64,000 nucleotides of DNA. Source: an uncultured Alphaproteobacteria bacterium (lineage in GTDB: Bacteria > Pseudomonadota > Alphaproteobacteria > HIMB59 > GCA-002718135). The stretch lies in the NCBI GenBank assembly GCA_902600225.1, contig CACKIH010000001.1:61449-125448 (forward strand), given 5' to 3'. How positions within the stretch are numbered: the first letter of the stretch is position 1; every line of letters begins with the position of its first letter. A model generated the notes under the pieces. It made no database searches, was not told the origin of the DNA, and saw nothing but the letters and a program-made list of their open reading frames with translations. This document shows, piece after piece, positions 18,342-30,100 of the stretch. The position numbers and the translations under genes were made by a program.

Positions 18342-18427
18342 GGAGGGGTGGTCGAGTGGTTAAAGGCAGCGGACTGTAAATCCGCCCGCGTGAGCGTACG
18401 TAGGTTCGAATCCTACCCCCTCCACCA
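18342..18427 (+). tRNA. tRNA-Tyr (anticodon GTA)
   Basis: An 86-base class II tRNA. The acceptor stem GGAGGGG pairs with CCCCTCC, the anticodon loop CTGTAAA reads GTA, a long variable arm (CGCGTGAGCGTACG) is present, and the CCA is encoded. It is the first gene of the tRNA-Tyr, tRNA-Gly, tuf, tRNA-Trp run that is common in proteobacteria. Confidence 0.97.
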
Positions 18428-18485
18428 TTATGGAGGTAATGGGATGAAAGCATTAAAGTGAGTGTGTGAAGCAGTCAGTTTAGTT

Positions 18486-18559
18486 GCGGGTGTAGCTTAG
18501 TGGTAAAGCTCCAGCCTTCCAAGCTGGCTACGAGGGTTCGATTCCCTTCACCCGCTCCA
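18486..18559 (+). tRNA. tRNA-Gly (anticodon TCC)
   Basis: A 74-base cloverleaf with acceptor stem GCGGGTG/CACCCGC, anticodon loop CTTCCAA (TCC, reading GGA/GGG), a normal T arm and an encoded CCA. It lies 58 bases after tRNA-Tyr and 26 bases before the EF-Tu start, so the tRNA is cut from the tuf transcript leader. Confidence 0.97.
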
Positions 18560-18585
18560 TAACAAAATATTATTGGGGTAAAAAA

Positions 18586-19776
18586 ATGGCTAAAGCAAAA
18601 TTCGAAAGAAACAAACCGCATTGTAACATAGGAACCGTTGGTCATGTTGACCATGGTAAAACAACATTAACCGCTGCTATAACAAAAATATTAGCAGAGA
18701 CAGGTGGAGCAGAATTTACAGATTATGCAAACATTGACAAAGCACCTGAAGAGAGAGAGCGTGGAATAACTATTTCAACTGCACACGTTGAATATGAAAC
18801 TGAAGCAAGACACTATGCACACGTTGACTGTCCTGGACACGCCGATTATGTAAAAAACATGATTACTGGTGCTGCTCAAATGGATGGAGGTATTTTAGTT
18901 GTTAATGCAGCTGACGGACCAATGCCTCAAACAAGAGAACACATACTTTTAGCAAGACAGGTAGGCGTGCCTGCTCTTGTAGTATACATGAACAAAGTTG
19001 ATCAAGTAGATGACAAAGAATTAATTGATCTAGTTGAAATGGAAATTAGAGAACTTCTTACTTCATATGAATTCCCAGGTGATACTATCCCAATCATTAA
19101 GGGTTCAGCTTTAGCAGCTCTTGAAGGCAGAGATGATGAAATTGGAAAAAATTCAATTATGGAATTAATGAAAGCAGTTGATGAACATATACCACAACCT
19201 AGCCGACCTGTAGATCAGCCTTTCTTAATGCCAGTTGAGGATGTTTTTTCAATTTCTGGTAGAGGTACGGTTGTAACTGGAAGAATTGAACAAGGTCAAG
19301 TTAAAGTTGGAGAGGAAATCGAGATCCTAGGAATAAGAGAACCTCAAAAAACTACTTGTACTGGAGTTGAGATGTTTAGAAAACTTTTAGATTCTGGTGA
19401 AGCCGGAGATAACGTTGGTGTTCTTCTTCGTGGAACAAAAAGAGAAGAAGTTGAACGTGGTCAAGTGTTAGCAAAACCAGGCTCAATAAAACCACATACA
19501 AAATTTAAAGCTGAAGCATATGTATTAAAAAAAGAAGAGGGTGGAAGACATACGCCATTTTTTTCAAACTACAGACCTCAATTCTACTTTAGAACAACTG
19601 ACGTGACTGGAACAATTAAATTACCAGAAGGAACAGAAATGGTAATGCCTGGTGATAATATTGCTATGGAAGTTACTCTTTTGTCACCAATTGCAATGGA
19701 TAAAGGTTTAAAATTTGCAATCAGAGAAGGTGGAAGAACAGTTGGTGCTGGAGTTGTTGCTGAAATTATTGAATAG
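18586..19776 (+). CDS. tuf: Elongation factor Tu
   Basis: GTPase that carries aminoacyl-tRNA to the ribosome. The P-loop GHVDHGKT is at residues 19-26, followed by the switch motifs DCPGHADY and NKVDQVDD. Domains 2 and 3 are complete, ending [10 protein letters not shown]. At 396 aa it is standard. A GGGGTAAAAAA stretch precedes the ATG. It lies between tRNA-Gly and tRNA-Trp. This is the only tuf in the window: the second location usual in proteobacteria, after fusA, is empty. Confidence 0.98.
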   Translation: MAKAKFERNKPHCNIGTVGHVDHGKTTLTAAITKILAETGGAEFTDYANIDKAPEERERGITISTAHVEYETEARHYAHVDCPGHADYVKNMITGAAQMDGGILVVNAADGPMPQTREHILLARQVGVPALVVYMNKVDQVDDKELIDLVEMEIRELLTSYEFPGDTIPIIKGSALAALEGRDDEIGKNSIMELMKAVDEHIPQPSRPVDQPFLMPVEDVFSISGRGTVVTGRIEQGQVKVGEEIEILGIREPQKTTCTGVEMFRKLLDSGEAGDNVGVLLRGTKREEVERGQVLAKPGSIKPHTKFKAEAYVLKKEEGGRHTPFFSNYRPQFYFRTTDVTGTIKLPEGTEMVMPGDNIAMEVTLLSPIAMDKGLKFAIREGGRTVGAGVVAEIIE

Positions 19777-19813
19777 TTTTAGGGACCACTCTATCAGTTA
19801 GCTATTACTTATT

Positions 19814-19889
19814 AGGAGTGTAGCTCAACTGGTAGAGCACCGGTCTCCAAAACCGGGGGCTGCGGGTTCAAGTCCTGCCACTCCTGCCA
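19814..19889 (+). tRNA. tRNA-Trp (anticodon CCA)
   Basis: A 76-base cloverleaf with acceptor stem AGGAGTG/CACTCCT, anticodon loop TCTCCAAAA (CCA), a normal T arm and an encoded CCA. It sits between tuf and secE, the conserved proteobacterial position, with only 14 bases to the secE start. Confidence 0.97.
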
Positions 19890-19903
19890 AGAGAAATGAA
19901 AAT

Positions 19904-20119
19904 ATGAATATTGAAAAAAAGAAAACATCACCAGCTCTTTTTGTAAGACAAGTTAGACAAGAATTACAAAAAGTAACCTGGCCTCAAAGGAGAGATACTT
20001 TTATTTCTTCTGCAATAGTCATATTATTAATAATATTATTCTCGTTATTTTTTCTTTTAACCGATCAAATATGGTCTTTTTCAATAAGAAAAATAATTGA
20101 AATAGGTTCAGGTTTTTAA
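19904..20119 (+). CDS. secE: Preprotein translocase subunit SecE
   Basis: A 71-aa single-span form of SecE, part of the SecYEG channel. The amphipathic stretch FVRQVRQELQKVTWPQRRDT is the family signature, followed by one transmembrane helix (about 38-60). Its stop overlaps the nusG start by one base. Confidence 0.95.
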   Translation: MNIEKKKTSPALFVRQVRQELQKVTWPQRRDTFISSAIVILLIILFSLFFLLTDQIWSFSIRKIIEIGSGF

Positions 20120-20652
20120 TGAATAAAGCTAGATGGTACGTTCTTCATGCCTATTCAGGTTATGAAAAAAAAGTTGCTGACAGCATCCTAGACCAAGCAA
20201 CAAAACTTGGAGTTAAAGAACATATCGAAGAAATATCTGTCCCAGTGCAAAATATTGTTGAAGTAAAAAGAGGTGTAAGGGTTAATACAGAAAGGAAAAT
20301 ATATCCCGGCTATATACTTATTAAAATGAGCTTAAATGATGATACTTGGCATATTATCAAAACAACTCCTAAGTTAAGTGGTTTTTTAGGTAACAAAGGT
20401 AAGCCAGTTCCTATAAGTAATGCTGAAGCAAAAAGAATATCTGAACAAGTTATTGATGGTGTGGAAAAATCTAGACCAGCGATAATGTATGATGTTGGAG
20501 AACAAGTAAAAGTAATTGATGGACCTTTTGCATCATTTAATGGAGAGGTCGAACAAATAGATGAAGATAAAGCAAGATTAAGAGTAGCTGTTTCAATTTT
20601 TGGAAGATCAACACCTGTTGATTTAGAATATTCTCAGGTAGAAAAGGTATAA
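20119..20652 (+). CDS. nusG: Transcription termination/antitermination protein NusG
   Basis: A 177-aa NusG. The NGN domain opens with RWYVLHAYSGYEKKVADSI, and YPGYILIKMSLNDDTWHIIK and the GFLGNKGKPVPI loop follow. The C-terminal KOW domain contains VKVIDGPFASFNGEVEQID. It binds RNA polymerase and couples transcription to Rho or the ribosome. secE-nusG is followed 3 bases later by rplK, as is usual. Confidence 0.97.
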   Translation: MNKARWYVLHAYSGYEKKVADSILDQATKLGVKEHIEEISVPVQNIVEVKRGVRVNTERKIYPGYILIKMSLNDDTWHIIKTTPKLSGFLGNKGKPVPISNAEAKRISEQVIDGVEKSRPAIMYDVGEQVKVIDGPFASFNGEVEQIDEDKARLRVAVSIFGRSTPVDLEYSQVEKV

Positions 20653-20655
20653 ACT

Positions 20656-21084
20656 ATGGCTAAAGAAATTTTAGGTTTAATTAAATTACAAATTCCTGCT
20701 GGAGGAGCCAACCCTTCACCTCCTGTTGGTCCTGCCCTTGGACAAAGAGGATTGAATATAATGGATTTTTGTAAAGCATTTAATGATAAAACAAAAGATT
20801 TAGAAAAAGGTGCGCCAATTCCAGTTATTATAACAGCATACAAAGATAGAAGCTTTGATTTTACGACAAAATTACCACCAGTAAGTTTTTATCTTAAAAA
20901 AGCAGCAAAAATAAAAAAAGGAAACTCAACTCCTGGAAGATCATTAGTAGGTAAAGTCTCAATGCAGGATATTGAAAAAATTGCCAAAGAAAAAATGCAA
21001 GATTTAAATGCCATTGATCTAGATGGAGCAATGAACATGGTTAAAGGTTCTGCCGTTTCAATGGGTATGGAGGTAGTAGGTTAA
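20656..21084 (+). CDS. rplK: 50S ribosomal protein L11
   Basis: A 142-aa L11, part of the GTPase-associated centre on 23S r[23 protein letters not shown] is the family N-terminal motif, and the C-terminal rRNA-binding domain carries [15 protein letters not shown]. It overlaps rplA by one base. Confidence 0.98.
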   Translation: MAKEILGLIKLQIPAGGANPSPPVGPALGQRGLNIMDFCKAFNDKTKDLEKGAPIPVIITAYKDRSFDFTTKLPPVSFYLKKAAKIKKGNSTPGRSLVGKVSMQDIEKIAKEKMQDLNAIDLDGAMNMVKGSAVSMGMEVVG

Positions 21085-21773
21085 TGAAAATAACAAAAAA
21101 TAGAAAACAAATGTTTAACAATTTTGACACTACAAAGATTTACGAACCGCTAGAAGCCATTAAAATTTTAAAAGAAAAATCTTTCGTTAAGTTTAAAGAA
21201 ACTATTGATATTTCAATTAATCTAGGAATTGATAGTAATAAAACTGATCAAAATATTAAAGGTGTCGTAAATCTTCCAAATGGGACAGGAAAAACTGTAA
21301 AAGTAGCAGTAATTGCAAATGAGGACAAACAAAACGATGCAAAAAGTAATGGTGCAGACTTAGTAGGAAGTGATGACTTGATTGAAACAATTTCTAAATC
21401 AAAAATAGAATTTGATGTTTTAATTGCGACTCCAGATATGATGCCTAAATTAGGTAAAGTAGCAAAAATACTTGGTCCAAAAGGACTAATGCCAAACCCT
21501 AAGCTCGGTACTGTAACAAATGAAATTTCTCAATCAGTAAAAGACGCTAAGTCAGGTCAAGTCAAATTCAAAAATGATAAATCTGGTATAGTTCATGCTG
21601 GTGTTGGCAAACTAGATTTTAGCGAAGAAAATTTGTTAGAAAATATTAAAACATTTTATTCTTCAGTTAGTAAAAGTAAACCTGATGCTGTTAAGGGTTC
21701 TTTTATAAAAAAGGTTACCATAGCTTCAACTATGGGAGTTGGATTAAATATTAACCAAGCTAGCTTGCGTTAA
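21084..21773 (+). CDS. rplA: 50S ribosomal protein L1
   Basis: A 229-aa L1 of the ribosomal stalk. ILGPKGLMPNPKLGTVT and the C-terminal KKVTIASTMGVGLNI are conserved. In E. coli L1 represses its own operon; no copy of an L1-binding site was sought in detail here. It is followed by a structured leader before rplJ. Confidence 0.98.
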   Translation: MKITKNRKQMFNNFDTTKIYEPLEAIKILKEKSFVKFKETIDISINLGIDSNKTDQNIKGVVNLPNGTGKTVKVAVIANEDKQNDAKSNGADLVGSDDLIETISKSKIEFDVLIATPDMMPKLGKVAKILGPKGLMPNPKLGTVTNEISQSVKDAKSGQVKFKNDKSGIVHAGVGKLDFSEENLLENIKTFYSSVSKSKPDAVKGSFIKKVTIASTMGVGLNINQASLR

Positions 21774-21956
21774 TTAATCCAATCGATGATCTATGATCAT
21801 CACCTGTCAAAGACTGCAGGGGCATAAAGCTTAATTTCCTGCATAGACTGAAGCGAGTCATTGATTTGCTTCTTGACAGGCTTTAAATTAGTTTGGTGGG
21901 CAAACTAATTTTAGCTAATATTGGATCTTATGGGTCCAATTAAAACCGAGGTTGAC
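21774..21956 (+). promoter_or_regulatory. L10 leader, structured autoregulatory mRNA region
   Basis: The non-coding 183 bases between rplA and rplJ fold into nested stems. CCTGTCAA (21803-21810) pairs with TTGACAGG (21873-21880), enclosing GCAGG/CCTGC (21816-21820 with 21838-21842) and GAAGC/GCTTC (21850-21854 with 21868-21872). A separate perfect 10-bp hairpin follows, AATTAGTTTG/CAAACTAATT (21886-21910). Position and shape fit the L10 leader, where L10-L7/L12 binds a kink-turn to repress translation. A GAGG ribosome site (21947-21950) closes the region. Confidence 0.75.
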
Positions 21957-22478
21957 GTGAAACGTTCTGAAAAAAAAGATTTTGTAAGTAATCTCAAAGA
22001 AGACTTTTCAAATGCTACTTCTGTGATTGTGGCTGAATATTCTGGGCTAACAGTTAATGAAACAGAGCAATTAAGAAAAGAAATGAGAGATAATGGAGCA
22101 AAGTTTAAAGTAACTAAGAACAGACTCACTAAACTTGCTATATCTGAAACTTCATTTAAAGATATTTCTGATCTTTTCAAAGGTCCAACAGCAATTGCTT
22201 ATTCTGATGATGCAGTAGCACCAGCAAAAGTAGCAGTTAGCTTTGAGAAAAAATTTGAAAATTTTAAAATTATTGGTGGAGGTTATAATGGAGAGAAAAT
22301 TGATAAAGAAAAAATTGATTTTCTTGCAAAATTACCTTCTTTGGATGAGTTAAGAGGAAAAATAATAGGATTAATATCTGCACCAGCTCAAAAGATAGCT
22401 TCAATTACAATTGAACCTGGAGCACAAATTGCACGAATAATTAGTTCTAACAGTAGCAATAAACAAGAGTCGAACTAG
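21957..22478 (+). CDS. rplJ: 50S ribosomal protein L10
   Basis: A 173-aa L10, the base of the L7/L12 stalk. I place the start at the GTG at 21957 because GAGG lies 6 bases upstream and the protein then begins VKRSEKKDFVSNL, as in family members. An in-frame TTG at 21921 would add 12 residues inside the leader and is rejected. KVTKNRLTKLA and FKGPTAIAY are conserved. Confidence 0.95.
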   Translation: MKRSEKKDFVSNLKEDFSNATSVIVAEYSGLTVNETEQLRKEMRDNGAKFKVTKNRLTKLAISETSFKDISDLFKGPTAIAYSDDAVAPAKVAVSFEKKFENFKIIGGGYNGEKIDKEKIDFLAKLPSLDELRGKIIGLISAPAQKIASITIEPGAQIARIISSNSSNKQESN

Positions 22479-22495
22479 GTAATAAGGAGAAATAA

Positions 22496-22873
22496 ATGGC
22501 TGATTTAAATAAAATTGTAGAAGATCTCTCTTCTTTAACTGTACTTGAGGCAGCTGAATTAAGTAAACTACTTGAAGATAAATGGGGTGTATCCGCTGCT
22601 GCACCAGTAGCAGTAGCTGCAGCTCCAGCTGCAGGTAGTGGAGAAGCAGCAGCAGAAGAGAAGTCAGAATTTGATATTGAATTATCTGAATCTGGCTCCA
22701 ACAAAATTGCTGTTATCAAAGAGGTTCGCACCATCACCGGACTTGGCTTAAAGGAAGCAAAAGATCTAGTTGAAGGTGCTCCAAAACCACTTAAACAAGG
22801 AGTTAAAAAAGAGGAAGCTGAAGAAATGAAAAAAGCATTAGAAGCAGCTGGCGCTAAAGTGACATTAAAATAA
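22496..22873 (+). CDS. rplL: 50S ribosomal protein L7/L12
   Basis: A 125-aa acidic stalk protein. It has an N-terminal dimerisation domain ([20 protein letters not shown]), an Ala-rich hinge (about 38-60), and a C-terminal factor-binding domain with [20 protein letters not shown]. An AAGGAGA site precedes the ATG, one of the stronger ones in the window, as expected for the multi-copy stalk protein. Confidence 0.98.
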   Translation: MADLNKIVEDLSSLTVLEAAELSKLLEDKWGVSAAAPVAVAAAPAAGSGEAAAEEKSEFDIELSESGSNKIAVIKEVRTITGLGLKEAKDLVEGAPKPLKQGVKKEEAEEMKKALEAAGAKVTLK

Positions 22874-22883
22874 AAAGTAAGAA

Positions 22884-22905
22884 GTAGGCCTTTATAAAGG
22901 CCTAC
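22884..22905 (+). terminator. Hairpin between rplL and rpoB (attenuator or processing site)
   Basis: A perfect inverted repeat of two 10-base arms, GTAGGCCTTT and AAAGGCCTAC, separated by AT. It lacks a strong T tract, so it is more likely a partial terminator or RNase III-type processing site than a full stop. In E. coli the same gap holds an attenuator that lowers rpoBC relative to rplJL. Confidence 0.5.
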
Positions 22906-22931
22906 ATTATAAGTTTAATTAAAGGAGAAAA

Positions 22932-25900
22932 ATGAGTTTAGATCACATTAATTCAAAAAAAATAAGAAAATCTTTTGGTAAAATTCCTCTTGTTACTTCT
23001 TTACCAAATCTAGTAGAAGTACAGAAAAGATCTTTCGACAATTTTTTACAATTAAGAACCGATCCTGAAAAAAGAGTCAACGCTGGTCTTCATTCAATTT
23101 TCAAATCAGTATTTCCAATTCATGATTATACTGAGAGAGCATCTGTAGATTATGTTAGTTATAATCTTGGCGTGCCAAAATATGATGTTGAAGAATGCTC
23201 GCAAAGAGGGCTTACATATGCAACTCCATTACTTGTAAACTTCAGACTTATTATTTGGGATATAGATGAAATAGCAGGCACCAAATCTGTAAGAGATATT
23301 AAAGAACAAGAAGTCTATATGGGTGACATTCCACTTATGACTAAAAACGCTACATTTGTAGTAAATGGTACTGAAAGAGTAGTTGTTAGTCAAATGCACA
23401 GATCACCGGGCGTATTCTTTGATCATGACTTTGGAAAAACACATACAAGCGGTAAATATCTTTTTAATGCAAGAATTATTCCTTATAGAGGCTCGTGGTT
23501 AGATTTTGAGCATGATGCAAAAAATAATATTCATGCAAGAATAGATAGAAAAAGAAAGTTTCCTGTAACTACTTTGTTTAAGTGTCTTTTAAGCGGTATG
23601 TCAGAAAAATACATTAAGGAATGTGAAGATAATAAAATTGATCCTGATCCAAAAAGAATACTTGGTATGACAGGTGAGGAAATCCTATCAATTTTTTATG
23701 ATAATACTAATTATAAAAAGAATAATTACGGATGGTCTTTCAAAGAAGACCTCTCTTTTTTCAAAGCTAAGATCTTAAACTTTGACCTGTTAGATTCCAA
23801 AAATGGAAAAATAATTATTTCTAAAGGAACAAAAGTTAACCAAAAAATAATTAATGATTTAAAAAAGAAAAACATTTCTAATGTAACTATAAGTGAAGAA
23901 TCATTAATTGGTTTCTTCATATCTTCTGATATTATTGATGAAAAAACTGGTAAAATATATTTCGAAGCAGGATACGAAATTGATGAAATTTTTTTACAAT
24001 TTCTAAATGATAAAAATATTAATAAAATTGATATTCTTAAATCGGATAATATTGAAATTGGCTCATATATTAGAAATACTCTTCAAATAGATAAGGCAAG
24101 ATCAAGAGAAGAAGCGCTTTTTGAAATTTTTAAAATATTGAGGCCGGGTGAACCTCCAACAATTGAAACTGCAGAAAACCTTTTCAATAATCTTTTCTTT
24201 AACTCAGATAGATATGATTTATCTTCAGTCGGAAGATTAAAAATAAATGCTAAGTTTAAAAAGAGTACTGAAATTGAACAAAGAGTGATTGATAAAAGTG
24301 ATATTTTAGATGTTGTGAAACATATGCATAATCTTATCGATGGGAAAGGTGAAATTGATGATATTGACCATTTGGCAAACCGTAGAGTACGTTCAGTTGG
24401 TGAGCTTTTAGAGAATCAATATCGTATAGGATTGCTTAAAATGGATAGGGCAATAAAAGAGAGATTAAGTTCATTAGAGATTGATAATATAATGCCTCAG
24501 GATATTATTAATGCGAAACCTGTTGTTGCCTCAATAAAAGAATTCTTTGGACTTAGTCAACTCAGTCAATTTATGGACCAAACAAATCCATTAAGTGAAA
24601 TTACACATAAACGCAGAGTATCTGCACTTGGCCCTGGTGGTTTAAATAGGGAACGAGCTGGATTTGAAGTAAGAGATGTTCACCAAACTCATTATGGAAG
24701 AATTTGCCCTATTGAAACACCTGAAGGAGCAAACATAGGTTTAATTAATAGTTTAGCATCATATTCTAGAATTAATAAATATGGGTTCATAGAAACCCCA
24801 TATAGAATTGTAAATGCTGGTAAAGTCACTGATAAAGTAATCTATCTTAGTGCAATAGATGAAGAGGATTTCGTGATAGCACAAGCAAATGCAGATGTTG
24901 ATTCTAAGGGTAAATTTGCTAACCAAATTGTTAGTTGTAGAAAGAATGGAGAATTTATTAATGTAGATGCTGACTCAATAGATTTAATGGATGTTTCTCC
25001 GCAACAATTGGTTTCTGTTGCTTCTTCTTTGATACCTTTCCTAGAAAACGACGATGCTAATAGAGCACTAATGGGTTCAAATATGATGAGACAAGCTGTT
25101 CCATTAATAAAACCTAAAGCTCCATTGGTTGGTACAGGAATGGAATATACAGTAGCTAATGATAGTGGATCAACTATTGTTGCAAAAAGAGAAGGAATAG
25201 TAGATCAACTTGACGCTAATAGAATAGTAATAAGAATAACTGACAAAAATGATAAGTCTTTAAATAAAATTGATATCTACAATTTATCTAAATTTCAGAG
25301 ATCTAATCAAAACACCTGTATTACGCAGCGTCCACTTGTAAATGTTGGCGATAAAGTTGTGAAAAATCAGGTAATTGCTGACGGTCCAGCAACGGATTTA
25401 GGTGAACTTGCACTTGGAAGAAACGTACTAGCAGCATTTATGCCATGGAATGGTTATAATTTTGAAGATTCAATTTTAATATCAGAGAAGGTTGTTCAAG
25501 ATGATGTATTTACATCTATTCATGTTGAGGAGTTTGAAGTAATGTCAAGGGATACAAAATTAGGTCCCGAGGAAATAACTAGAGATATTCCAAATGCAAG
25601 TGAGGAGATGCTTATAAATCTTGATGAAACAGGCATCGTTTATGTGGGAGCTGAAGTTAACTCCGGAGACATATTAGTTGGTAAAGTTACTCCAAAGGGT
25701 GAGTCTCCTATGACTCCTGAAGAAAAATTACTTAGAGCAATATTTGGTGAAAAAGCTGCTGATGTAAAAGATACCAGTTTAAGAGTTCCTCCAGGAGTTA
25801 AAGGAACAGTAGTCGAAATAAGAGTATTTTCTAGAAGAGGCATAGATAAGGATGAAAGAGCAATAAGTATTGAGAATAATCAAATTGAAAAAATTGCTCG

Positions 25901-27137
25901 TGATAGAGATGACGAGTTAAAGATTTTAGAAAAAAGTTTTGGAAATCACCTAAGAGAATTACTTAATAATCAAACTTATATATCTGGATTTGATACCTTC
26001 AAAAAAAATACTCAATTAAAATATGAGCAACTAGAAAGTTTAAGTCTAAACGAACTTTTGAAAATAAATATATTAGATGAGAAAAAAAATAACCAAATAG
26101 AATTATTAGTAAAAAATTATGAAAATCAACTTGGCAATATAAATCAAAAATTTGAAAATAAAATTGATAAGATTCAAAGTGGTGATGAATTACTTCCTGG
26201 AGTATTAAAACTAATTAAAGTTTTTATTTCAGTTAAACGTAAACTTCAACCAGGTGATAAAATGGCAGGAAGACATGGAAACAAAGGAGTAATTTCGAAA
26301 ATATGTCCTGTTGAAGATATGCCTTATCTTGAGGATGGAACGCCTGTTGACATTGTCTTAAATCCATTAGGAGTACCAAGTAGAATGAATATTGGTCAAA
26401 TTTTAGAAACTCACCTTGGGTGGGCTTCTGCATCATTAGGTAAACAAGTTAAAGAAATGTTAGAAAAAATTCAATCTGAAGGTCAAACTGATAATTTAAG
26501 AAATAAACTGCTAGAAATTTACGAATATGAAAACCATCAAAAAATTATTAAAAAGATGAATGATGATGAAATTTTAGAGTTAGGAAATAATCTAAAAGAT
26601 GGTATTCCTTTTGCTACTCCAGTATTTGATGGAGCTAAAGAAAAGGATATTACTAATTTATTATCCATATCAGGTGTGTCAGGCACTGGTCAGGAAATCT
26701 TATATGATGGCATTACTGGTCAAAAATTTGAAAGACCTGTAACTGTTGGCTATATGTATATGTTAAAATTACATCATCTAGTTGACGAAAAAATTCACGC
26801 TAGATCTATAGGGCCATATAGCTTAGTTACTCAACAACCCCTTGGTGGTAAGGCTCAATTTGGTGGCCAAAGATTTGGTGAAATGGAAGTATGGGCATTA
26901 GAGGCTTATGGTGCTGCGTACACATTACAGGAAATTTTAACTATTAAATCAGATGATGTTGCAGGAAGAACTAAAGTTTACGAATCAATTGTTAAGGGGG
27001 ATAATAATTTTGAATCTGGAACTCCAGAATCCTTTAATGTTATGGTAAAAGAGTTGAGATCTCTTGGTTTAAATTTAGAATTCAAAGAAAACTTAAAAGA
27101 AAATAATCTAACTAACCTAATAGGAACAAATGAATAA
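22932..27137 (+). CDS. rpoB: DNA-directed RNA polymerase subunit beta
   Basis: A 1401-aa beta subunit, full length. The rifampicin region ([20 protein letters not shown]...[13 protein letters not shown]) has the wild-type, sensitive-type pattern. [18 protein letters not shown] and the C-terminal [19 protein letters not shown] are conserved. It is preceded by AAAGGAG. The stop overlaps the rpoC start by 8 bases. Confidence 0.99.
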   Translation: MSLDHINSKKIRKSFGKIPLVTSLPNLVEVQKRSFDNFLQLRTDPEKRVNAGLHSIFKSVFPIHDYTERASVDYVSYNLGVPKYDVEECSQRGLTYATPLLVNFRLIIWDIDEIAGTKSVRDIKEQEVYMGDIPLMTKNATFVVNGTERVVVSQMHRSPGVFFDHDFGKTHTSGKYLFNARIIPYRGSWLDFEHDAKNNIHARIDRKRKFPVTTLFKCLLSGMSEKYIKECEDNKIDPDPKRILGMTGEEILSIFYDNTNYKKNNYGWSFKEDLSFFKAKILNFDLLDSKNGKIIISKGTKVNQKIINDLKKKNISNVTISEESLIGFFISSDIIDEKTGKIYFEAGYEIDEIFLQFLNDKNINKIDILKSDNIEIGSYIRNTLQIDKARSREEALFEIFKILRPGEPPTIETAENLFNNLFFNSDRYDLSSVGRLKINAKFKKSTEIEQRVIDKSDILDVVKHMHNLIDGKGEIDDIDHLANRRVRSVGELLENQYRIGLLKMDRAIKERLSSLEIDNIMPQDIINAKPVVASIKEFFGLSQLSQFMDQTNPLSEITHKRRVSALGPGGLNRERAGFEVRDVHQTHYGRICPIETPEGANIGLINSLASYSRINKYGFIETPYRIVNAGKVTDKVIYLSAIDEEDFVIAQANADVDSKGKFANQIVSCRKNGEFINVDADSIDLMDVSPQQLVSVASSLIPFLENDDANRALMGSNMMRQAVPLIKPKAPLVGTGMEYTVANDSGSTIVAKREGIVDQLDANRIVIRITDKNDKSLNKIDIYNLSKFQRSNQNTCITQRPLVNVGDKVVKNQVIADGPATDLGELALGRNVLAAFMPWNGYNFEDSILISEKVVQDDVFTSIHVEEFEVMSRDTKLGPEEITRDIPNASEEMLINLDETGIVYVGAEVNSGDILVGKVTPKGESPMTPEEKLLRAIFGEKAADVKDTSLRVPPGVKGTVVEIRVFSRRGIDKDERAISIENNQIEKIARDRDDELKILEKSFGNHLRELLNNQTYISGFDTFKKNTQLKYEQLESLSLNELLKINILDEKKNNQIELLVKNYENQLGNINQKFENKIDKIQSGDELLPGVLKLIKVFISVKRKLQPGDKMAGRHGNKGVISKICPVEDMPYLEDGTPVDIVLNPLGVPSRMNIGQILETHLGWASASLGKQVKEMLEKIQSEGQTDNLRNKLLEIYEYENHQKIIKKMNDDEILELGNNLKDGIPFATPVFDGAKEKDITNLLSISGVSGTGQEILYDGITGQKFERPVTVGYMYMLKLHHLVDEKIHARSIGPYSLVTQQPLGGKAQFGGQRFGEMEVWALEAYGAAYTLQEILTIKSDDVAGRTKVYESIVKGDNNFESGTPESFNVMVKELRSLGLNLEFKENLKENNLTNLIGTNE

Positions 27138-30100
27138 AGAACTTACAAATATTTTTAATCAGAATCAAGGCGTCCAAAATTTTAACAATCTTAAAATATC
27201 AATAGCTAGTCCAGATGATATTAGATCATGGTCATTCGGTGAAATTAAAAAACCTGAAACAATTAATTACAGAACATTTAAACCTGAAAAAGATGGTTTA
27301 TTTTGCTCTAGGATATTTGGACCAGTAAAAGACTACGAGTGTTTATGTGGTAAATATAAACGAATGAAGTTTAGAGGAATAATTTGTGAAAAATGTGGAG
27401 TTGAAGTTACATTATCAAAAGTAAGAAGAGATAGAATGGGTCATATAGAATTGGCCGCTCCAGTATCTCATATTTGGTTCATGAAGTCTTTACCGAGTAG
27501 AATAGCTACACTCTTGGATATGACAATAAAAAATCTTGAAAAAGTTCTCTATTTTGAACAGTTTATTGTTGTTGAGCCAGGTCTAACAAATTTAAATAAA
27601 GGAGAAATAATTTCAGAAGAACAATACATTGACTATCAAGATGAATATGGTGAAGACTCATTTAGTGCCGCAATTGGAGCTGAAGCTATAGAACAAATGC
27701 TACTAAGTATTGACCTAGAAGCTGATTACAACCAATTAAAAATTGATCTTACTGAAACCAAATCAGAACTGAAAAAAACTAAAATTACTAAAAGATTAAA
27801 ACTCATAGAGTCATTTATTCTTTCAAAAAACAAACCAGAATGGATGATCATGAGAGTTTTACCAGTAATTCCACCTGAATTAAGACCATTAGTTCCACTT
27901 GATGGAGGTAGATTTGCAACTAGTGATTTAAACGATTTATATAGAAGGGTAATTAATAGAAATAACAGATTAAAAAGATTAATTGATTTAAGAGCTCCTG
28001 ACATAATAATAAGGAATGAAAAAAGAATGCTTCAAGAGTCTGTTGACGCATTATTCGATAACGGAAGAAGAGGTAGAGTAATAACATCCACTAATAAAAG
28101 ACCACTTAAATCATTGTCTGATATGCTTAAGGGTAAACAAGGAAGATTTAGACAAAATTTATTAGGGAAAAGAGTTGATTATTCAGGAAGGTCTGTAATT
28201 GTTGTAGGTCCAAATCTCAAACTTCATCAATGTGGTATTCCAAAAAAAATGGCTCTTGAGCTATTTAAGCCATTTATATTTCATAAACTTGATATTTACG
28301 GTTGGGCAAATACAATTAAAGCAGCAAAAAAACTTGTTGAAAAAGAAGATCCCAGAGTATGGGATATTCTGGAAGAAGTTATTAGAGAACATCCTGTTCT
28401 TTTAAATAGAGCGCCAACTTTACATAGACTTGGTATTCAGGCTTTTGAACCAATTTTAATTGAAGGTAAATCAATCCAATTACACCCATTGGTGTGTACA
28501 GCTTTTAATGCTGACTTTGATGGTGACCAAATGGCAGTTCATGTTCCTTTAAGTCTAGAAGCTCAGCTTGAAGCAAGAGTACTGATGATGAGTACAAATA
28601 ACATTTTACATCCAGCAAGTGGCAAACCAATTATTGTTCCTTCTCAAGATATTATTTTAGGAATTTATTATTTATCTATAATGAGAGATAAACAAATAGG
28701 AGAAGGACGAAGTTTTATTGATTTAAATGAAATATTAAAAGCTTTAGAAAATAATGACATTACACTTCATTCAAAGATCATAGCAAGAATAGAATCCTAT
28801 GAAGGTAATTTATCTAAAGTTGAAACTACTCCTGGGAGAATGATACTAGGAAATATTCTACCTAAGAATAAAAATATAAACTTTGAAATTATAAATAAAG
28901 TTCTTACAAAAAAAGAAGTTAGTAACATAATTGATTCAGTTTATAGATTCTGCGGACAAAAAGAGACTGTCTTATTTGCCGATCATATCATGCAAATCGG
29001 ATTTAAATATGCTGCAATAGCAGGTATTTCATTTGGTAAAGATGATCTTATTATTCCATCTGACAAAAATGATCTATTAAATACTACGCAATTAAAAGTT
29101 CAAGAATATGAAGACCAATATCAAGATGGATTAATTACTCAAGGAGAAAAATATAATAAAGTAGTTGATGCTTGGTCAGAGTGTACCAATAGAGTTGCTG
29201 ACAAAATGCTGGATGTAATTTCTAGTCCTTCTGATGATCAACCCATTAACTCTGTTTATATGATGGCACACTCAGGCGCCCGAGGATCTGCGGCCCAACT
29301 AAAACAATTATCAGGAATGAGAGGCTTAATGGCTAAACCTTCTGGTGAAATTATTGAGAATCCAATTAAATCAAATTTTAAAGAGGGTCTATCGGTTCTA
29401 GAGTATTTTACTTCTACTCATGGAGCTCGTAAAGGTCTTGCAGATACAGCTCTTAAAACAGCAAGTAGTGGATACTTAACAAGAAGGTTGGTAGATGTAG
29501 CTCAAGATGCAGTTATTAGAGAATTAGATTGTAATACTAAAAAAGGTGTATTAGTTGAAGAAATAGTTGAATCAGGAAATATAACCTCACCTTTAACTGA
29601 AAGAATATTAGGCAGAACGCCAGTTGAAAATATTATTGATGAAAACCAAAATACCATTGTTAATTCAGGTGAAATTATCTCTGAAAAACATTTAGAATCT
29701 ATATCAAAACTAGGATTGAGATCTTTAAAAATTAGATCAGTGCTCACTTGTGAGACAGAAGATGGAATATGTTCAATTTGTTATGGTAGAGATTTAGCAA
29801 GAGGAACTCCTGTTAATATAGGTGAAGCTGTTGGTATTATAGCCGCACAATCAATTGGAGAACCTGGTACTCAATTAACTATGAGAACATTTCATATAGG
29901 TGGAGCTGCAAGTTCTTCCGTTGAGCAATCTAATGCAACTGCAGCAGTATCGGGAACTATTGCATTAGAGAATATTAAAATTATTGAAGATAAATTTAAA
30001 AACAAAATTGTTTTAAGTAGAAATGCAAAAATAAATATCATTAATGGAACTGATAAAAAATATTCATCTACTATACCTTTTGGCTCTAAGATACTGGTCG

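Noticed and set aside
21921..21956. TTG start for rplJ inside the leader
   Set aside because: The GTG at 21957 has a GAGG site and gives the normal L10 N terminus.
22447..22737. Open frame opposite rplL
   Set aside because: It is an Ala/Ser-rich shadow of the L7/L12 hinge codons.
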